NCBI RefSeq assembly: GCF_019924045.1
Contig: NZ_JAHXBN010000012.1
Span: forward strand, 124,001 to 188,000
Source of the DNA: Dyadobacter fermentans
GTDB lineage: Bacteria; Bacteroidota; Bacteroidia; Cytophagales; Spirosomataceae
Direction: 5' to 3'
DNA length: 64,000 bases
The translations under genes were made by a program, and so were the position numbers. Below are positions 33,765-43,220 of the stretch, piece by piece (position 1 is the first letter of the stretch; every line of letters begins with the position of its first letter). The notes beneath the pieces are model-generated. The model worked only from the letters and a program-made list of their open reading frames with translations. It had not been told where the DNA came from and searched no databases.

Positions 33765-34618
33765 CCGTTCACGATCTGTCCGCCGTTCGGGTGCAATACC
33801 TGCCCGCTCATGTACGAGGCGTCGTCGCTGGCCAGGAACACGTAGCACGTGGCTACCTCACAGGGTTGGCCCGGGCGCTTGAAGGGCGTGTCCTTTCCGA
33901 ATTTTTTCACCCGCTCCGAATCAAAGGTCGAGGGGATGAGCGGCGTCCAGATCGGTCCCGGTGCGACCGCATTCACCCGTATGCCCTTTTCAGCCAAATT
34001 ATCTGCCAGCGACCGCGTGTAGGCCACAATCGCCCCTTTGGTAGATGAATAGTCTAGCAACGAAGGGTTGCCGTGATAGGCTGTGATGGAGGTAGTGTTG
34101 ATGATGGTGTCTCCCTGTTGCAAGTGCGGTAAGGCCGCCTGCGTGAAGTAGAAAAAGGAGAAAATGTTCGTCGCAAAAGTGTCGTTCAGCTGATCCGAGG
34201 AAATCTGGTCGACGCTTTCTTTCGGATGCTGCTCGGCCGCATTGTTGACGAGGACATTCAGTTTCCCGAACTCGTTGACCACGCGGCTTACCGCTTCCCT
34301 GCAAAATGCCTCACTGCGGATATCGCCCTGAATGAGCAGGCAACTTTTTCCTTCGGCTTCCACCATGGACCTGGTATCGGCGGCGTCCTGATTTTCATCG
34401 AGGTATACAATGGCCACGTCGGCACCTTCCCGTGCAAAATGGACCGCCACCGAGCGGCCAATGCCGCTGTCGCCACCGGTAATGAGGGCCGTTTTACCTT
34501 CCAGTTTGCCGCTGCCGCGGTAGTTGTCGCGGATCACGACGGGGGCCGGATCCATGATTTCTTCTATGCCGGGCTGTGCGCTTTGCGTCTGCCCGCGGGT
34601 GTCTATATCAAAACTCAT
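33761..34618 (-). CDS. SDR family oxidoreductase (YghA/YdaD-like)
   Basis: A 285-residue short-chain dehydrogenase of the group with a 40-residue N-terminal extension (TQSAQPGIEEIMDP opening) that occurs in general-stress and glucose-dehydrogenase-like SDRs. NAD(P) site TGGDSGIGRS (about 47-56), NNAAEQ, catalytic Ser in TTSITAYHG and YSSTKGA with the Tyr-x3-Lys pair. APGPIWTPLIP is conserved in this group. Cytoplasmic; aldehyde or sugar substrate unknown. It is convergent with the hybrid kinase (4 bp overlap) and divergent from NDH-2. Confidence 0.92.
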   Translation of the reverse strand: MSFDIDTRGQTQSAQPGIEEIMDPAPVVIRDNYRGSGKLEGKTALITGGDSGIGRSVAVHFAREGADVAIVYLDENQDAADTRSMVEAEGKSCLLIQGDIRSEAFCREAVSRVVNEFGKLNVLVNNAAEQHPKESVDQISSDQLNDTFATNIFSFFYFTQAALPHLQQGDTIINTTSITAYHGNPSLLDYSSTKGAIVAYTRSLADNLAEKGIRVNAVAPGPIWTPLIPSTFDSERVKKFGKDTPFKRPGQPCEVATCYVFLASDDASYMSGQVLHPNGGQIVNG

Positions 34619-34857
34619 AATGCTTAAATGTTTTTTGGATGCGGCTCATTGTCAAAAAGGGTATGCCAATGGCCTCTGCGCGTTCGGGTCAGGTTGAAAG
34701 CACGGACTGCCGCAGGGAATGAGTAAAGATTTTCACAGTGTATTGTGTGCAACTGAGCGCAGGAAGCCTGTCTGGATGCTTCGGAATGTGCCCGGCATGG
34801 TTATTAACACAAGCACGCGATGCGGCCGCAAATGCGGGCCGTCAAACGTATCGTGTT

Positions 34858-36129
34858 ATGGATTCGAAAAAGGTGGTGATCATAGGCGGAGGTTTCGGGG
34901 GGATTAACCTCGCTCAGAAGCTATCCCGGGATAAGTCGTTTCAAATCGTGCTGGTGGATAAGAACAACTACAATTTCTTCCCGCCGTTGCTGTATCAGGT
35001 TGCGACCGGTTTTCTGGAAGCTTCCAATATCAGTTATCCGTTCCGCAAGTTTTTTCAGGACAAATCCAATCTCCGGTTTAGTCTGGGAGGCTTTGAAAAG
35101 GTTTTTCCGGAAGAAAAGAAGGTTGCGACCGAAAGCGGCGATATCTACTACGACTACCTCGTATTCGCCACTGGCACGGAAAGCAATTATTTTGGCATGG
35201 AGAACGTCCGGAAAAACGCGGTACCGATGAAAACCGTGCAGGATGCGCTCGCACTACGGAACCATATTCTGAGACTGAAAGAAAAAGCTACCAAAGAAAC
35301 CGACGCCGCCGTCCGTAAAAAGCTGTTGTCCATTGTGGTGGCCGGCGCAGGCCCGACGGGCGTGGAAGTTTCGGGAATGCTGGCGGAAATGCATAAGAGT
35401 ATTTTTAAAAAGGACTATCCCGAACTGAAAAGGGAGGAAGTACAAATCTATCTCGTCGATGCGCTGCCCGTGGTATTGAACCCGATGAGCAAAAAATCGC
35501 AGGAGGAAACGCTTGCAGAGCTGAAAGGCCTGGGAATAGAGGTGCTGCTGGATCATGCAGTGAAAGATTATGATAACGGAATCGTCACATTCGCCAACGG
35601 CAATACCATCGAAACCGAAACGCTGATCTGGACCTCGGGTGTAACGGCAACTGCATTGCCCGGCTTGCCCGAGGAAGCTTTGGGCAAAGGCCGGCGTGTG
35701 CTGGTGGACGCCTACAACCGTGTGAAAGGCTTTGAGGATATTTTTGCCATTGGCGACGTGTGTTTGATGACTGCCGACACAAAATTTCCGAATGGGCATC
35801 CGCAGCTCGCCCAGGTAGCCATCCAGCAGGGACGGAACCTGGCGCATAACCTCTCACAGTGGCAGGAGGGGCGTTCGCCCAGGGCATTTGAATATAACGA
35901 TAAAGGCACGATGGCGATCATCGGCGTCAATAAGGCTGTGGCCGATTTGCCGGGCTTGCATTTCAAGGGCTTTATCGCTTATTTTCTGTGGTTGGTGGTG
36001 CATTTGTTTTCACTGATCCGCTACCGGAACCAGGTGAAAACCCTTTATAACTGGATGGTCGCATTCTTCACAAGGGACCAGTCCCTGCGTTTCATCCTCG
36101 ATTCGAAGCCGGAAAAGCCCGCGCACTGA
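34858..36129 (+). CDS. ndh: Type II NADH dehydrogenase (NDH-2)
   Basis: A 423-residue FAD-dependent oxidoreductase that passes electrons from NADH to quinone without pumping protons, at the inner face of the membrane. FAD-binding VVIIGGGFGGINLAQKL (4-20), NADH-binding VVAGAGPTGVEVSGML (about 160-175) and the second FAD motif EDIFAIGDVC (about 290-300). A hydrophobic C-terminal segment (FKGFIAYFLWLVVHLFSLIR) with basic residues is the typical membrane-attachment part. Start: ATG 34858 gives the standard N-terminus; the frame is open from a GTG at 34738 but those 40 residues look unlike protein. corA follows after 46 bp. Confidence 0.9.
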   Translation: MDSKKVVIIGGGFGGINLAQKLSRDKSFQIVLVDKNNYNFFPPLLYQVATGFLEASNISYPFRKFFQDKSNLRFSLGGFEKVFPEEKKVATESGDIYYDYLVFATGTESNYFGMENVRKNAVPMKTVQDALALRNHILRLKEKATKETDAAVRKKLLSIVVAGAGPTGVEVSGMLAEMHKSIFKKDYPELKREEVQIYLVDALPVVLNPMSKKSQEETLAELKGLGIEVLLDHAVKDYDNGIVTFANGNTIETETLIWTSGVTATALPGLPEEALGKGRRVLVDAYNRVKGFEDIFAIGDVCLMTADTKFPNGHPQLAQVAIQQGRNLAHNLSQWQEGRSPRAFEYNDKGTMAIIGVNKAVADLPGLHFKGFIAYFLWLVVHLFSLIRYRNQVKTLYNWMVAFFTRDQSLRFILDSKPEKPAH

Positions 36130-36175
36130 CCATAGCTATCCAGTTGACCATCGTAAATTTTAGCCACATTTCTTT

Positions 36176-37078
36176 ATGATCAAGACAATTGCCGACCCCT
36201 CCCAATACCCGTTCGAATGGCTTGACGTGACGGAACCCGGCGAGGACGAGGTAAGGCAGCTCAGGGAAAAATATGGGTTACACGCCTCGTCCATCAAGGA
36301 CTGGCTGCAACCCGACCATTTGCCGAAATATGAGGACGTAGGCAGCTATGTGTTTATTATTTTCAGGATGCATAGTGAGAAAGTGGGGACCGAGGCCGAT
36401 ACCGTCACCGAGCTCACCGACAAGCTGGCGATTTTCATGACTAAAGAGAGGGTCATCACCATGCATAAAAAGGATTGGGGTGCCCCGGAAGTGATCCGGG
36501 AAGAGCAGGTCGACCAGCATTCGTGCGAGGATACGGTACATCTGGTGAATGAGATCATCAAAAGCTGTATCGCCACTTACGAGGCACCGTCGCTGAAACT
36601 GACGAAAGATATTGAATACTATGAGGAAAACATGTTCCTCAAAAACCGAAAAGCGTCGCTTTTGAAGGGCTTGTATTACCTCAGAAGGAGGGTAGAAGTT
36701 ACAAGGCGTATTCTGATGCTTTCCCATGAAATCGTGGATAAAATAGATGCGCCGGGGCATTCCAACACCTACACCCGCGACACGCGTGACCTGTATGTGA
36801 AACTGCACAATATTTATGACACGCTGTTTGAAAATATGAACCATCTGGTGATGGTCTATTTCTCGATTTCCTCGCAGCGTACCAATGAGATCGTGCGCGT
36901 ACTCACGGTGTTTTCGGTCTTTTTCATGCCGCTTACGTTTATCGTCGGTATCTACGGCATGAACTTCGATTTTATGCCTGAATTGCGACTGAAATGGGGT
37001 TATCCGGGCGTCATGATCCTGATGGGCGGGATTACTTTCGGGATTTATGTGTGGTTTAAACGGCGCGGATGGCTGTAA
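36176..37078 (+). CDS. corA: CorA family divalent-cation channel
   Basis: CorA is a homopentameric Mg2+/Co2+ channel. The 300-residue protein has the large cytoplasmic N-terminal domain (about 1-235, ending in the long stalk helix) and two C-terminal membrane helices separated by the diagnostic GMN loop (GIYGMNFDFMPEL, about 261-273). The C-terminal YVWFKRRGWL resembles the basic tail. It is short compared with E. coli CorA (316), but usual for Bacteroidota. It follows NDH-2 by 46 bp and may share its transcript. Confidence 0.93.
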   Translation: MIKTIADPSQYPFEWLDVTEPGEDEVRQLREKYGLHASSIKDWLQPDHLPKYEDVGSYVFIIFRMHSEKVGTEADTVTELTDKLAIFMTKERVITMHKKDWGAPEVIREEQVDQHSCEDTVHLVNEIIKSCIATYEAPSLKLTKDIEYYEENMFLKNRKASLLKGLYYLRRRVEVTRRILMLSHEIVDKIDAPGHSNTYTRDTRDLYVKLHNIYDTLFENMNHLVMVYFSISSQRTNEIVRVLTVFSVFFMPLTFIVGIYGMNFDFMPELRLKWGYPGVMILMGGITFGIYVWFKRRGWL

Positions 37079-37133
37079 GGGGTAGCATAAATGTATTTAA
37101 CCTCTATTTTTGCCTCCCTATTGTCCCGAATCT

Positions 37134-38591
37134 ATGAACCGAACCTTTACCCGACACGCATTTTCGTCGTTAACATTATTTTGCATGGCTCTTTTGTTTC
37201 CCCGGGCCATTTTCGCCGCTATCCCCAAAGCGCCGACTACGCTCGTTGCAGTAGCAGCTTCCGGAAGCCAGATTAACCTTGGATGGCTGGACCTTGCGAC
37301 GGACGAAACCGGTTTTGAAGTGGAGCAATCTACGGATGGGACCAGGTTTGTAAAAATTGCCGATCTGGCGGCCAATACCATCACTTATCAGGATAAATCG
37401 CTGAAATCGGCCACCAAATACTGGTACCGGGTGCGCGCCAGGAATGCTTCCGGGGCGTCGGCGTACTCCAATGTCGCCAATGCTACTACGTTGGTAATCA
37501 TTACTATTCCAAAGGCCCCCTCGGCACTTGTTGCCAATGCGGCTTCTTCCACGCAGATCAATTTGAGCTGGACGGATAACGCCAACGATGAAACAGGCTT
37601 CGAACTCGAACGCTCAACGGATGCATTGTCATTTACCAAAATCGCCGACCTCGGCCCGAATGTGACGACCTACCAGCACACGGGCCTTGCGGCCGCAACA
37701 CGCTACTGGTACCGCGTGCTCGCGAAGAATACCGCCGGGAAATCGGGTTATTCCAATATTGCCAACGCGACTACACGGGAGGTCTTACCTAACGCGCCCT
37801 CGGGCCTGACGGCGATGGCTGTTTCGGCTGCTCAAATTGACCTCAAATGGGTCGATAATGCCAATAACGAAAGCGGTTATCAGGTTGAGCGCTCGCAGAA
37901 CGGGGCTGCTTTTACGAAAATCGCCGACCTCGCCGCCAATGTGACCACCTATCAGAGTACCGGTCTGACTGCCGCGACAAGTTATTCTTACCGTGTACGG
38001 GCAGTAAATGCAGTTGGAGCGTCGGCATATAGCAATACCGGTTCGGCCAAAACGCAGAATGTTCCCGTGCCCGACGCGCCCACAAACCTGACGGCAGTGC
38101 CTACCGCGCCCGACCTGATCCAGCTGCGTTGGGCCAAACCCACAGGCAATGCCACCGAAATCGTGATCGAACGTGCGAAAGGCGAAGGTAACTTTGCCCC
38201 AATAGGCAAAGTTGCAGCGGCAGTGCTGCAATACGAGGACCGTGCCGAGCTCGAAGCCGCCGATTATTTTTACCGCATTAAGGCCGTGAATGCGGGCGGC
38301 GAATCGCCATACAGCCTGCTCGCGATCGTGCGTGCTGCTTCCATCATTACGGCAGTGGAAAGCCCCCAGGACCGGTATTTAATTTACATGGCAGGTCGGA
38401 CGCTCGTTGTCGATCTTAACCGTGCTGCAGAGGCGAGGGTGTCGGTTTACGACCTTGCAGGGCGGGAACTTGAGGCAAGAAAAATCAGACAGGAAGGGCG
38501 GATAGACCTCAGCCGGCTTCCGACGGGTATTTATGTGGTTGTAACCGATATGGGTAAGGAAGTAATATCGAAGCGAATATTCCTTTATTGA
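37134..38591 (+). CDS. Secreted four-Fn3 protein with T9SS sorting domain
   Basis: A 485-residue surface protein. Signal peptide about 1-28 (ending RAIFAA). Four fibronectin type III units of about 92 residues follow (about 29-395); units 1-3 share blocks such as TGFE(V/L)E(Q/R)ST, KIADL..N..TYQ and A(T)YWYRV, showing internal duplication, while unit 4 is diverged. Residues about 400-485 are a type IX sorting domain (VSVYDLAGRELEARKI ... LPTGIYVVVTDMGKEVISKR). Fn3 domains often join catalytic domains in chitinases and here may bind chitin or another polymer. The GH18 chitinase gene follows after 30 bp, so joint expression is likely. Start: ATG 37134; a TTG 24 bp upstream is possible. Confidence 0.9.
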   Translation: MNRTFTRHAFSSLTLFCMALLFPRAIFAAIPKAPTTLVAVAASGSQINLGWLDLATDETGFEVEQSTDGTRFVKIADLAANTITYQDKSLKSATKYWYRVRARNASGASAYSNVANATTLVIITIPKAPSALVANAASSTQINLSWTDNANDETGFELERSTDALSFTKIADLGPNVTTYQHTGLAAATRYWYRVLAKNTAGKSGYSNIANATTREVLPNAPSGLTAMAVSAAQIDLKWVDNANNESGYQVERSQNGAAFTKIADLAANVTTYQSTGLTAATSYSYRVRAVNAVGASAYSNTGSAKTQNVPVPDAPTNLTAVPTAPDLIQLRWAKPTGNATEIVIERAKGEGNFAPIGKVAAAVLQYEDRAELEAADYFYRIKAVNAGGESPYSLLAIVRAASIITAVESPQDRYLIYMAGRTLVVDLNRAAEARVSVYDLAGRELEARKIRQEGRIDLSRLPTGIYVVVTDMGKEVISKRIFLY

Positions 38592-38621
38592 TATATCCTG
38601 AACCTAAATTTACTGACCTCT

Positions 38622-39764
38622 ATGAAATGCTGTTTTTTGAAGCCGTTTTCGGGCTTCTCCTGCATGGCACTTGCTCTGTGCCTGCTCATTTCCGGTGCCG
38701 TTTCGGCGCAAAAGAAGAAAAAATATATTGTAAATGCCTACGTCGGCGGGTTCCGCGGGCTGGTGAATGTGGAAGAAATTGATGCGGAAAAGTTGACGCA
38801 TATCAACTACGCATTTGTGAATGTGCAGGACAGCCTGGCCGTCCTTACCAACCTTGCCACAGATTCCACCAATTTCAGGAAGCTGAATGGGCTTAAAAAG
38901 AAAAATCCGGACCTGAAAATCGTGATCTCGATCGGCGGATGGGCGTGGAGCGAAAACTTTTCGGACGCAGTACTGACAGAATCTTCCAGGTTGAAATTCG
39001 CGAAATCCAGCGTCGATATTGTGCGCCAATATGATTTGGACGGCGTGGATATCGATTGGGAATATCCCGGTATGCGCGGAGAGGAAGGCAACATCTTCCG
39101 GCCCGAAGACAAGCAGAACTTTACCCTGATGTTCAAAGCGATCCGTGAAGAATTAAATTTGCTCGAAAAAGAGAAGGGTAAAAAGTACCTGCTCACCACG
39201 GCTGTGGGCGGTTCGAAATCGTTTATCGAGCACACCGAAATGGCCCTCGCGCAGGTGTACCTCGACTACGTACTGATCATGACCTACGACTACGGCGGCC
39301 GCAACGGTACGGTCGGGCACCATACCAATTTGTACAATTACGATCCATCCGGCGAAGGTTCATCCGCCGACCGTTCGGTGAAGAATTTTATCGCCGCGGG
39401 CGTGCCTGCGAGCAAGATCGGGCTGGGGGCCGCATTCTACGGCAAAGGCTGGGAAGCTGAAACTGCCGACAACCACGGATTGGGTGCAAAACGGGTGAAA
39501 TCGGTGCAGGGCGGTGGTTATACCAAGCTGAAAGACACCATGATCGATCAGAACGGCTACAAAAAGTATTACGATAAGAAGGCCAAAGCCCCGTACCTGT
39601 TCAACGACTCCACCAAAGTGCTCATTACCTACGAAGACGAGAAGTCGGTGAAGGGGAAATGCAAGTATGTGAAAAAGAATAAATTGGCCGGTATTTTTTT
39701 CTGGGAGTATTTTAATGACCCGAAGGAATACCTGATCAACGAAATCCACAAAAACCTCGACTAG
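38622..39764 (+). CDS. GH18 chitinase, exported
   Basis: A 380-residue glycoside hydrolase family 18 protein. Signal peptide about 1-29 (ALALCLLISGAVSAQ). The catalytic DxxDxDxE motif is complete: LDGVDIDWEYPG with Glu147 as acid. Other barrel marks: KIVISIGGWAWS (strand 3), IMTYDYGG (strand 6), and the final GIFFWEYFND (strand 8 Trp). Cleaves beta-1,4-linked N-acetylglucosamine polymers in the periplasm or outside. No chitin-binding or sorting domain is present, unlike the upstream Fn3 protein, with which it probably forms an operon. Its stop overlaps the converging SNF2 gene by 4 bp. Confidence 0.95.
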   Translation: MKCCFLKPFSGFSCMALALCLLISGAVSAQKKKKYIVNAYVGGFRGLVNVEEIDAEKLTHINYAFVNVQDSLAVLTNLATDSTNFRKLNGLKKKNPDLKIVISIGGWAWSENFSDAVLTESSRLKFAKSSVDIVRQYDLDGVDIDWEYPGMRGEEGNIFRPEDKQNFTLMFKAIREELNLLEKEKGKKYLLTTAVGGSKSFIEHTEMALAQVYLDYVLIMTYDYGGRNGTVGHHTNLYNYDPSGEGSSADRSVKNFIAAGVPASKIGLGAAFYGKGWEAETADNHGLGAKRVKSVQGGGYTKLKDTMIDQNGYKKYYDKKAKAPYLFNDSTKVLITYEDEKSVKGKCKYVKKNKLAGIFFWEYFNDPKEYLINEIHKNLD

Positions 39765-42700
39765 CGCGCTACCAGCCGCAGCAGATCGTCCCTGGTCAGT
39801 GATTTCAGAATATCGGAATCGGTTTTGATCAGATCATTGGCCAGGTCCTTCTTTGTTTCCTGCAATTCCATGATTTTTTCTTCGATCGTATCGGGGCAAA
39901 TGAGCCGCACGGCGATCACATGCTTGTCCTGCCCGATGCGGTGTGAACGGTCAATGGCTTGGTTTTCAACGGCCGGGTTCCACCACGGATCGATCAGGTA
40001 AACATAATCGGCTTCGGTGAGGTTGAGACCGGTACCGCCGGCTTTCAGCGAGATCAGGAAAACGCGCACGTCGGGATTAGTCTGGAAGTTCTCCACCTTC
40101 GCCGCCCGGTCGCGCGACTGGCCGGTAAGGTATTCGTACCCGATGCCGCGGCTTTCCAGTTCAGGGCGGATCAGGTCGAGCATGGACACGAACTGCGAGA
40201 AAATCAAGATCTTATGCTGCGTCGCTTTGGTTTCGATCTGTTCCACAAGCGTGTCGATTTTCGCCGAGGCATTGCCGTAAAACTTTTCGTCGCGGAGCAA
40301 TGCGGGCGAATCGCATATCTGACGCAGTTTGGTAAGGCCTTGCAATACATGCAATTGCGAGCGTTTGATATCGCCTTCGCTGGTGGTGTTGAGGTAAATG
40401 TAAAATTCCAGTTCATACGCATTGTACACGCGCCGCTGTTCCTCTCCCATTTCGCAATAGATCACCATTTCCGTTTTTTCGGGAAGCTCCGAAGCCACCT
40501 GCTGCTTGGTGCGCCGCAGGATAAACGGATTCACCCGCTTTTGCAGCTCCGCGGCCCGCTCGGCGTCCTTGAAACGGTCGATAGGCGCCGAGAAATGGTT
40601 GCGGAACTGCGTTTTATTGCCGAGTAGACCGGGGCATGCGAACGAAAGCTGTCCGTATAAATCGAAAGTATTGTTCTCCACCGGAGTACCGGTCATCACA
40701 ATGCGGTTGCGCGCATGGAGCAGCCTCACGGCTTTGTAGCGTTGTGATTCAGGATTTTTGATGGCCTGCGACTCGTCGAGGATGATGTAGTTGAAATGGT
40801 ATTTCTTTAAAAAATTTACATCCGAAAGCAGCGTACCGTAGGAGGTGAGGATGATTTCGTAGCGGTCGAAATCGGTGATGTCTTTCGCGCGGTCGGCGCC
40901 GTAAATGGTCAGCATCCGGATGTCCGGAGCGAACTTAGCTACCTCGGCCTGCCAGTTGAAAACCAGCGAGGTAGGTACTATGACGAGGTTCGTGTTCCGT
41001 ACCTGTTTTTTTCTTTGTAATAATATAAATGCGATGATCTGCAAGGTTTTACCCAAACCCATATCGTCCGCCAGGCAACCGCCGAAGTTGAAGTCGTCAA
41101 GAAAATTGAGCCAGTTAAGGCCCTGCTTCTGGTAGCCACGCAGGCTTGCTTTCAGCTTTTTGGGCACCGGCACCGGCTTGATCGAATCGAAATCCGTGAA
41201 TTTGGACTCATAAAATGCGATCTGCTCTTGCGCCTCGCGGTCGAGCATTTCGGCGTCGTACATATCGTGTACCGCCGCGAAACTGATTTTCGGAGTATGG
41301 ATTTCCTCGCCCACGATCTCGCCGACTTCGAAGAATTTAGCAAATTTTTCCAGCCACTGTTCCGGCAAAATACCGAGTGTGCCGTCGCTCAGCTCCACAT
41401 ATTTGTTGCGGTTTTTGGCTGCCTTATGCAGGTTTTTGAGGGTCACCTTCTGCGAACCGAACTGCACCGTAGCCGTGGTATTGAACCAGTTAATGCCGCT
41501 GTTGACGTGAATCGAAACCTTTGCCTTGTTGGCATTGAGGCGGTTCTTGGTGAGCTGATTAAAACCGAGAATGGTAATGCCCTGATTTTTCCATTCGTCG
41601 AATGCGTCGGGAAACCAGTTTTCGTCCAGGAACCGGGCACGGTGCAGGTAAAAGAAATGTTTGTCCTCAATACCCTCTGCGAGCTGGTACTCGAAATCCG
41701 GGTGCTGGCGCATCATGGCGGCCATGTAGCGGAGCTCTTCTTCTTCGTCGCGCTTTACCATGAACGGATTGCCGTGTCCATCCACTGAATAAATGTCGTT
41801 TTTAGAGTAGAGCGGCACCTCTACGCTGCCGTACCTTACCACCGGCGTAATGAGCACATAATTGCCAAAGTCTTCCAGATAAATGATCTTTTCCACGCGC
41901 CCATCGAAGCCTTGTTCCTCGCGTTGCGCCGGCGTAGCGGGCTTTACGTACGTGTACGATATGCGTATGCGCGGGGGAAGTTTCGCGAGCAGGTTCTGGC
42001 GGAAATCCTCGAATTTGGTTTCGTGGATGTAAATGCGCTGGTTGTGCTGCCTGAAAAAATAGAGCACTTTCAAAATGTCTTCGCTCTCGATCAGGTGCAG
42101 CGAATCTTTATACAACACAAAATAATCGAAGCGGATCTCCACATTTTCGAGGTCGAGGTGGACGCTATCGATGATCAGCTGGCCGGAAATGCGGAAAAAA
42201 GGGTCCTTTTTGTCGATCGTCAAATGCACGTCCACATCCGACTGTGCGAGTTTTACAGGTACCAGCGAGGCAGCATTGACATTGTCGGATACCAGCGGGG
42301 CATGATAGTAAAAATCCAGTTTTTCAGGGTTTTTGAGCACCGCACGCAGACCGGCGAGGTCGGTTTCCGGCTTTTTCTTCCTGAAATTATTGCTGAACGA
42401 CGCAATTGCCGTGTAAAACCGCGACAGGTCGTGGTCCTGCGTTTTCCAGAGCTGTTCCAACGGGTTGAGCTGCACGAACGGGTTTTTCAGCTTGCCGTCC
42501 CGCGTCACCGGCGCATCGTACATTTCCAGGAAAAAGTGGTCGTAGTACTTGTTAAGGCCGATCGCGACGATCGTGCGGGTGTTGGCGTCGGTGGGTTTGG
42601 CCTCGGGTAAATGCCGCACCGGGTCCGTAAAAAGCTGGTCCTGCATAGCCGAAACAGCCGCCTGGTTGATCGGGATAAGCTCCTTGATGAGCGGTAGCAC

Positions 42701-43162
42701 ACGCAACTCCCGGTTGACATATTCGATCGTAAAGTATTGGTTCAGAGTCGGTTCGGCTTCCATTCCGTAGTCGGCGGCTAGGGTGCGCAGGCGGTCGTTG
42801 CGGATGTTCTTGTCGAAAAACGCGCGGAAATCCCTGCGGTTCATAATGTTATATAGCACCTGGACCTGGTGTTCGCACAGCTTTCGTTTGGGACGGGTAC
42901 ATTCGCAGTAGAGGTTCACCATGCGGTCGTTCTGCTTCACCACCACCTTGAAAGCCTCGCCGCCCCACTGAATGCGGAATGCGGCATAATCCACCACCAT
43001 ATCGTCGGGCTGGATCTCGAAATAGCCCCGGCGCTCGGTAGCGGGCATGTCGGCGCTGTGATTGAGAATGTGCGTGGTGGAGAGCTCGGCGAGGTTAAAA
43101 TCCAGGAAAATGTAGTTGTGCTGGCTCGGCACGGCCCCCATGGCTGGTTCATTCTTTTTCAT
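39761..43162 (-). CDS. SNF2 family DEAD/DEAH helicase with SWIM zinc finger
   Basis: A 1133-residue Swi2/Snf2-type ATPase. SWIM zinc finger near the N-terminus: Cys86, Cys88, Cys96 and His98 in YCECTRPKRKLCEH. Long bacterial central region (about 130-640, DUF-type beta-rich). SNF2 ATPase domain from about 665: Walker A DDMGLGKT (about 697), DESQ box (about 793), TGTPVEN; helicase C domain to the end with SLKAGGTGLNL and the arginine-finger segment QAIDRSHRIGQ. Translocates on double-stranded DNA; bacterial forms are linked to transcription or repair (compare RapA/HepA), but this subgroup is uncharacterised. It stands alone, divergent from the DUF481 gene with 58 bp between starts. Confidence 0.92.
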   Translation of the reverse strand: MKKNEPAMGAVPSQHNYIFLDFNLAELSTTHILNHSADMPATERRGYFEIQPDDMVVDYAAFRIQWGGEAFKVVVKQNDRMVNLYCECTRPKRKLCEHQVQVLYNIMNRRDFRAFFDKNIRNDRLRTLAADYGMEAEPTLNQYFTIEYVNRELRVLPLIKELIPINQAAVSAMQDQLFTDPVRHLPEAKPTDANTRTIVAIGLNKYYDHFFLEMYDAPVTRDGKLKNPFVQLNPLEQLWKTQDHDLSRFYTAIASFSNNFRKKKPETDLAGLRAVLKNPEKLDFYYHAPLVSDNVNAASLVPVKLAQSDVDVHLTIDKKDPFFRISGQLIIDSVHLDLENVEIRFDYFVLYKDSLHLIESEDILKVLYFFRQHNQRIYIHETKFEDFRQNLLAKLPPRIRISYTYVKPATPAQREEQGFDGRVEKIIYLEDFGNYVLITPVVRYGSVEVPLYSKNDIYSVDGHGNPFMVKRDEEEELRYMAAMMRQHPDFEYQLAEGIEDKHFFYLHRARFLDENWFPDAFDEWKNQGITILGFNQLTKNRLNANKAKVSIHVNSGINWFNTTATVQFGSQKVTLKNLHKAAKNRNKYVELSDGTLGILPEQWLEKFAKFFEVGEIVGEEIHTPKISFAAVHDMYDAEMLDREAQEQIAFYESKFTDFDSIKPVPVPKKLKASLRGYQKQGLNWLNFLDDFNFGGCLADDMGLGKTLQIIAFILLQRKKQVRNTNLVIVPTSLVFNWQAEVAKFAPDIRMLTIYGADRAKDITDFDRYEIILTSYGTLLSDVNFLKKYHFNYIILDESQAIKNPESQRYKAVRLLHARNRIVMTGTPVENNTFDLYGQLSFACPGLLGNKTQFRNHFSAPIDRFKDAERAAELQKRVNPFILRRTKQQVASELPEKTEMVIYCEMGEEQRRVYNAYELEFYIYLNTTSEGDIKRSQLHVLQGLTKLRQICDSPALLRDEKFYGNASAKIDTLVEQIETKATQHKILIFSQFVSMLDLIRPELESRGIGYEYLTGQSRDRAAKVENFQTNPDVRVFLISLKAGGTGLNLTEADYVYLIDPWWNPAVENQAIDRSHRIGQDKHVIAVRLICPDTIEEKIMELQETKKDLANDLIKTDSDILKSLTRDDLLRLVAR

Positions 43163-43220
43163 AAGGCAAATTAACGACTGCGGGTGCGTTTGGCACCATT
43201 ATTTTGCAAAATTTGCGTTA

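Noticed and set aside
37240..38340. Tandem repeats that might be taken for a CRISPR or satellite array
   Set aside because: The period is about 276-280 bp, in frame, and encodes Fn3 domains; similarity is at protein level with ordinary divergence.
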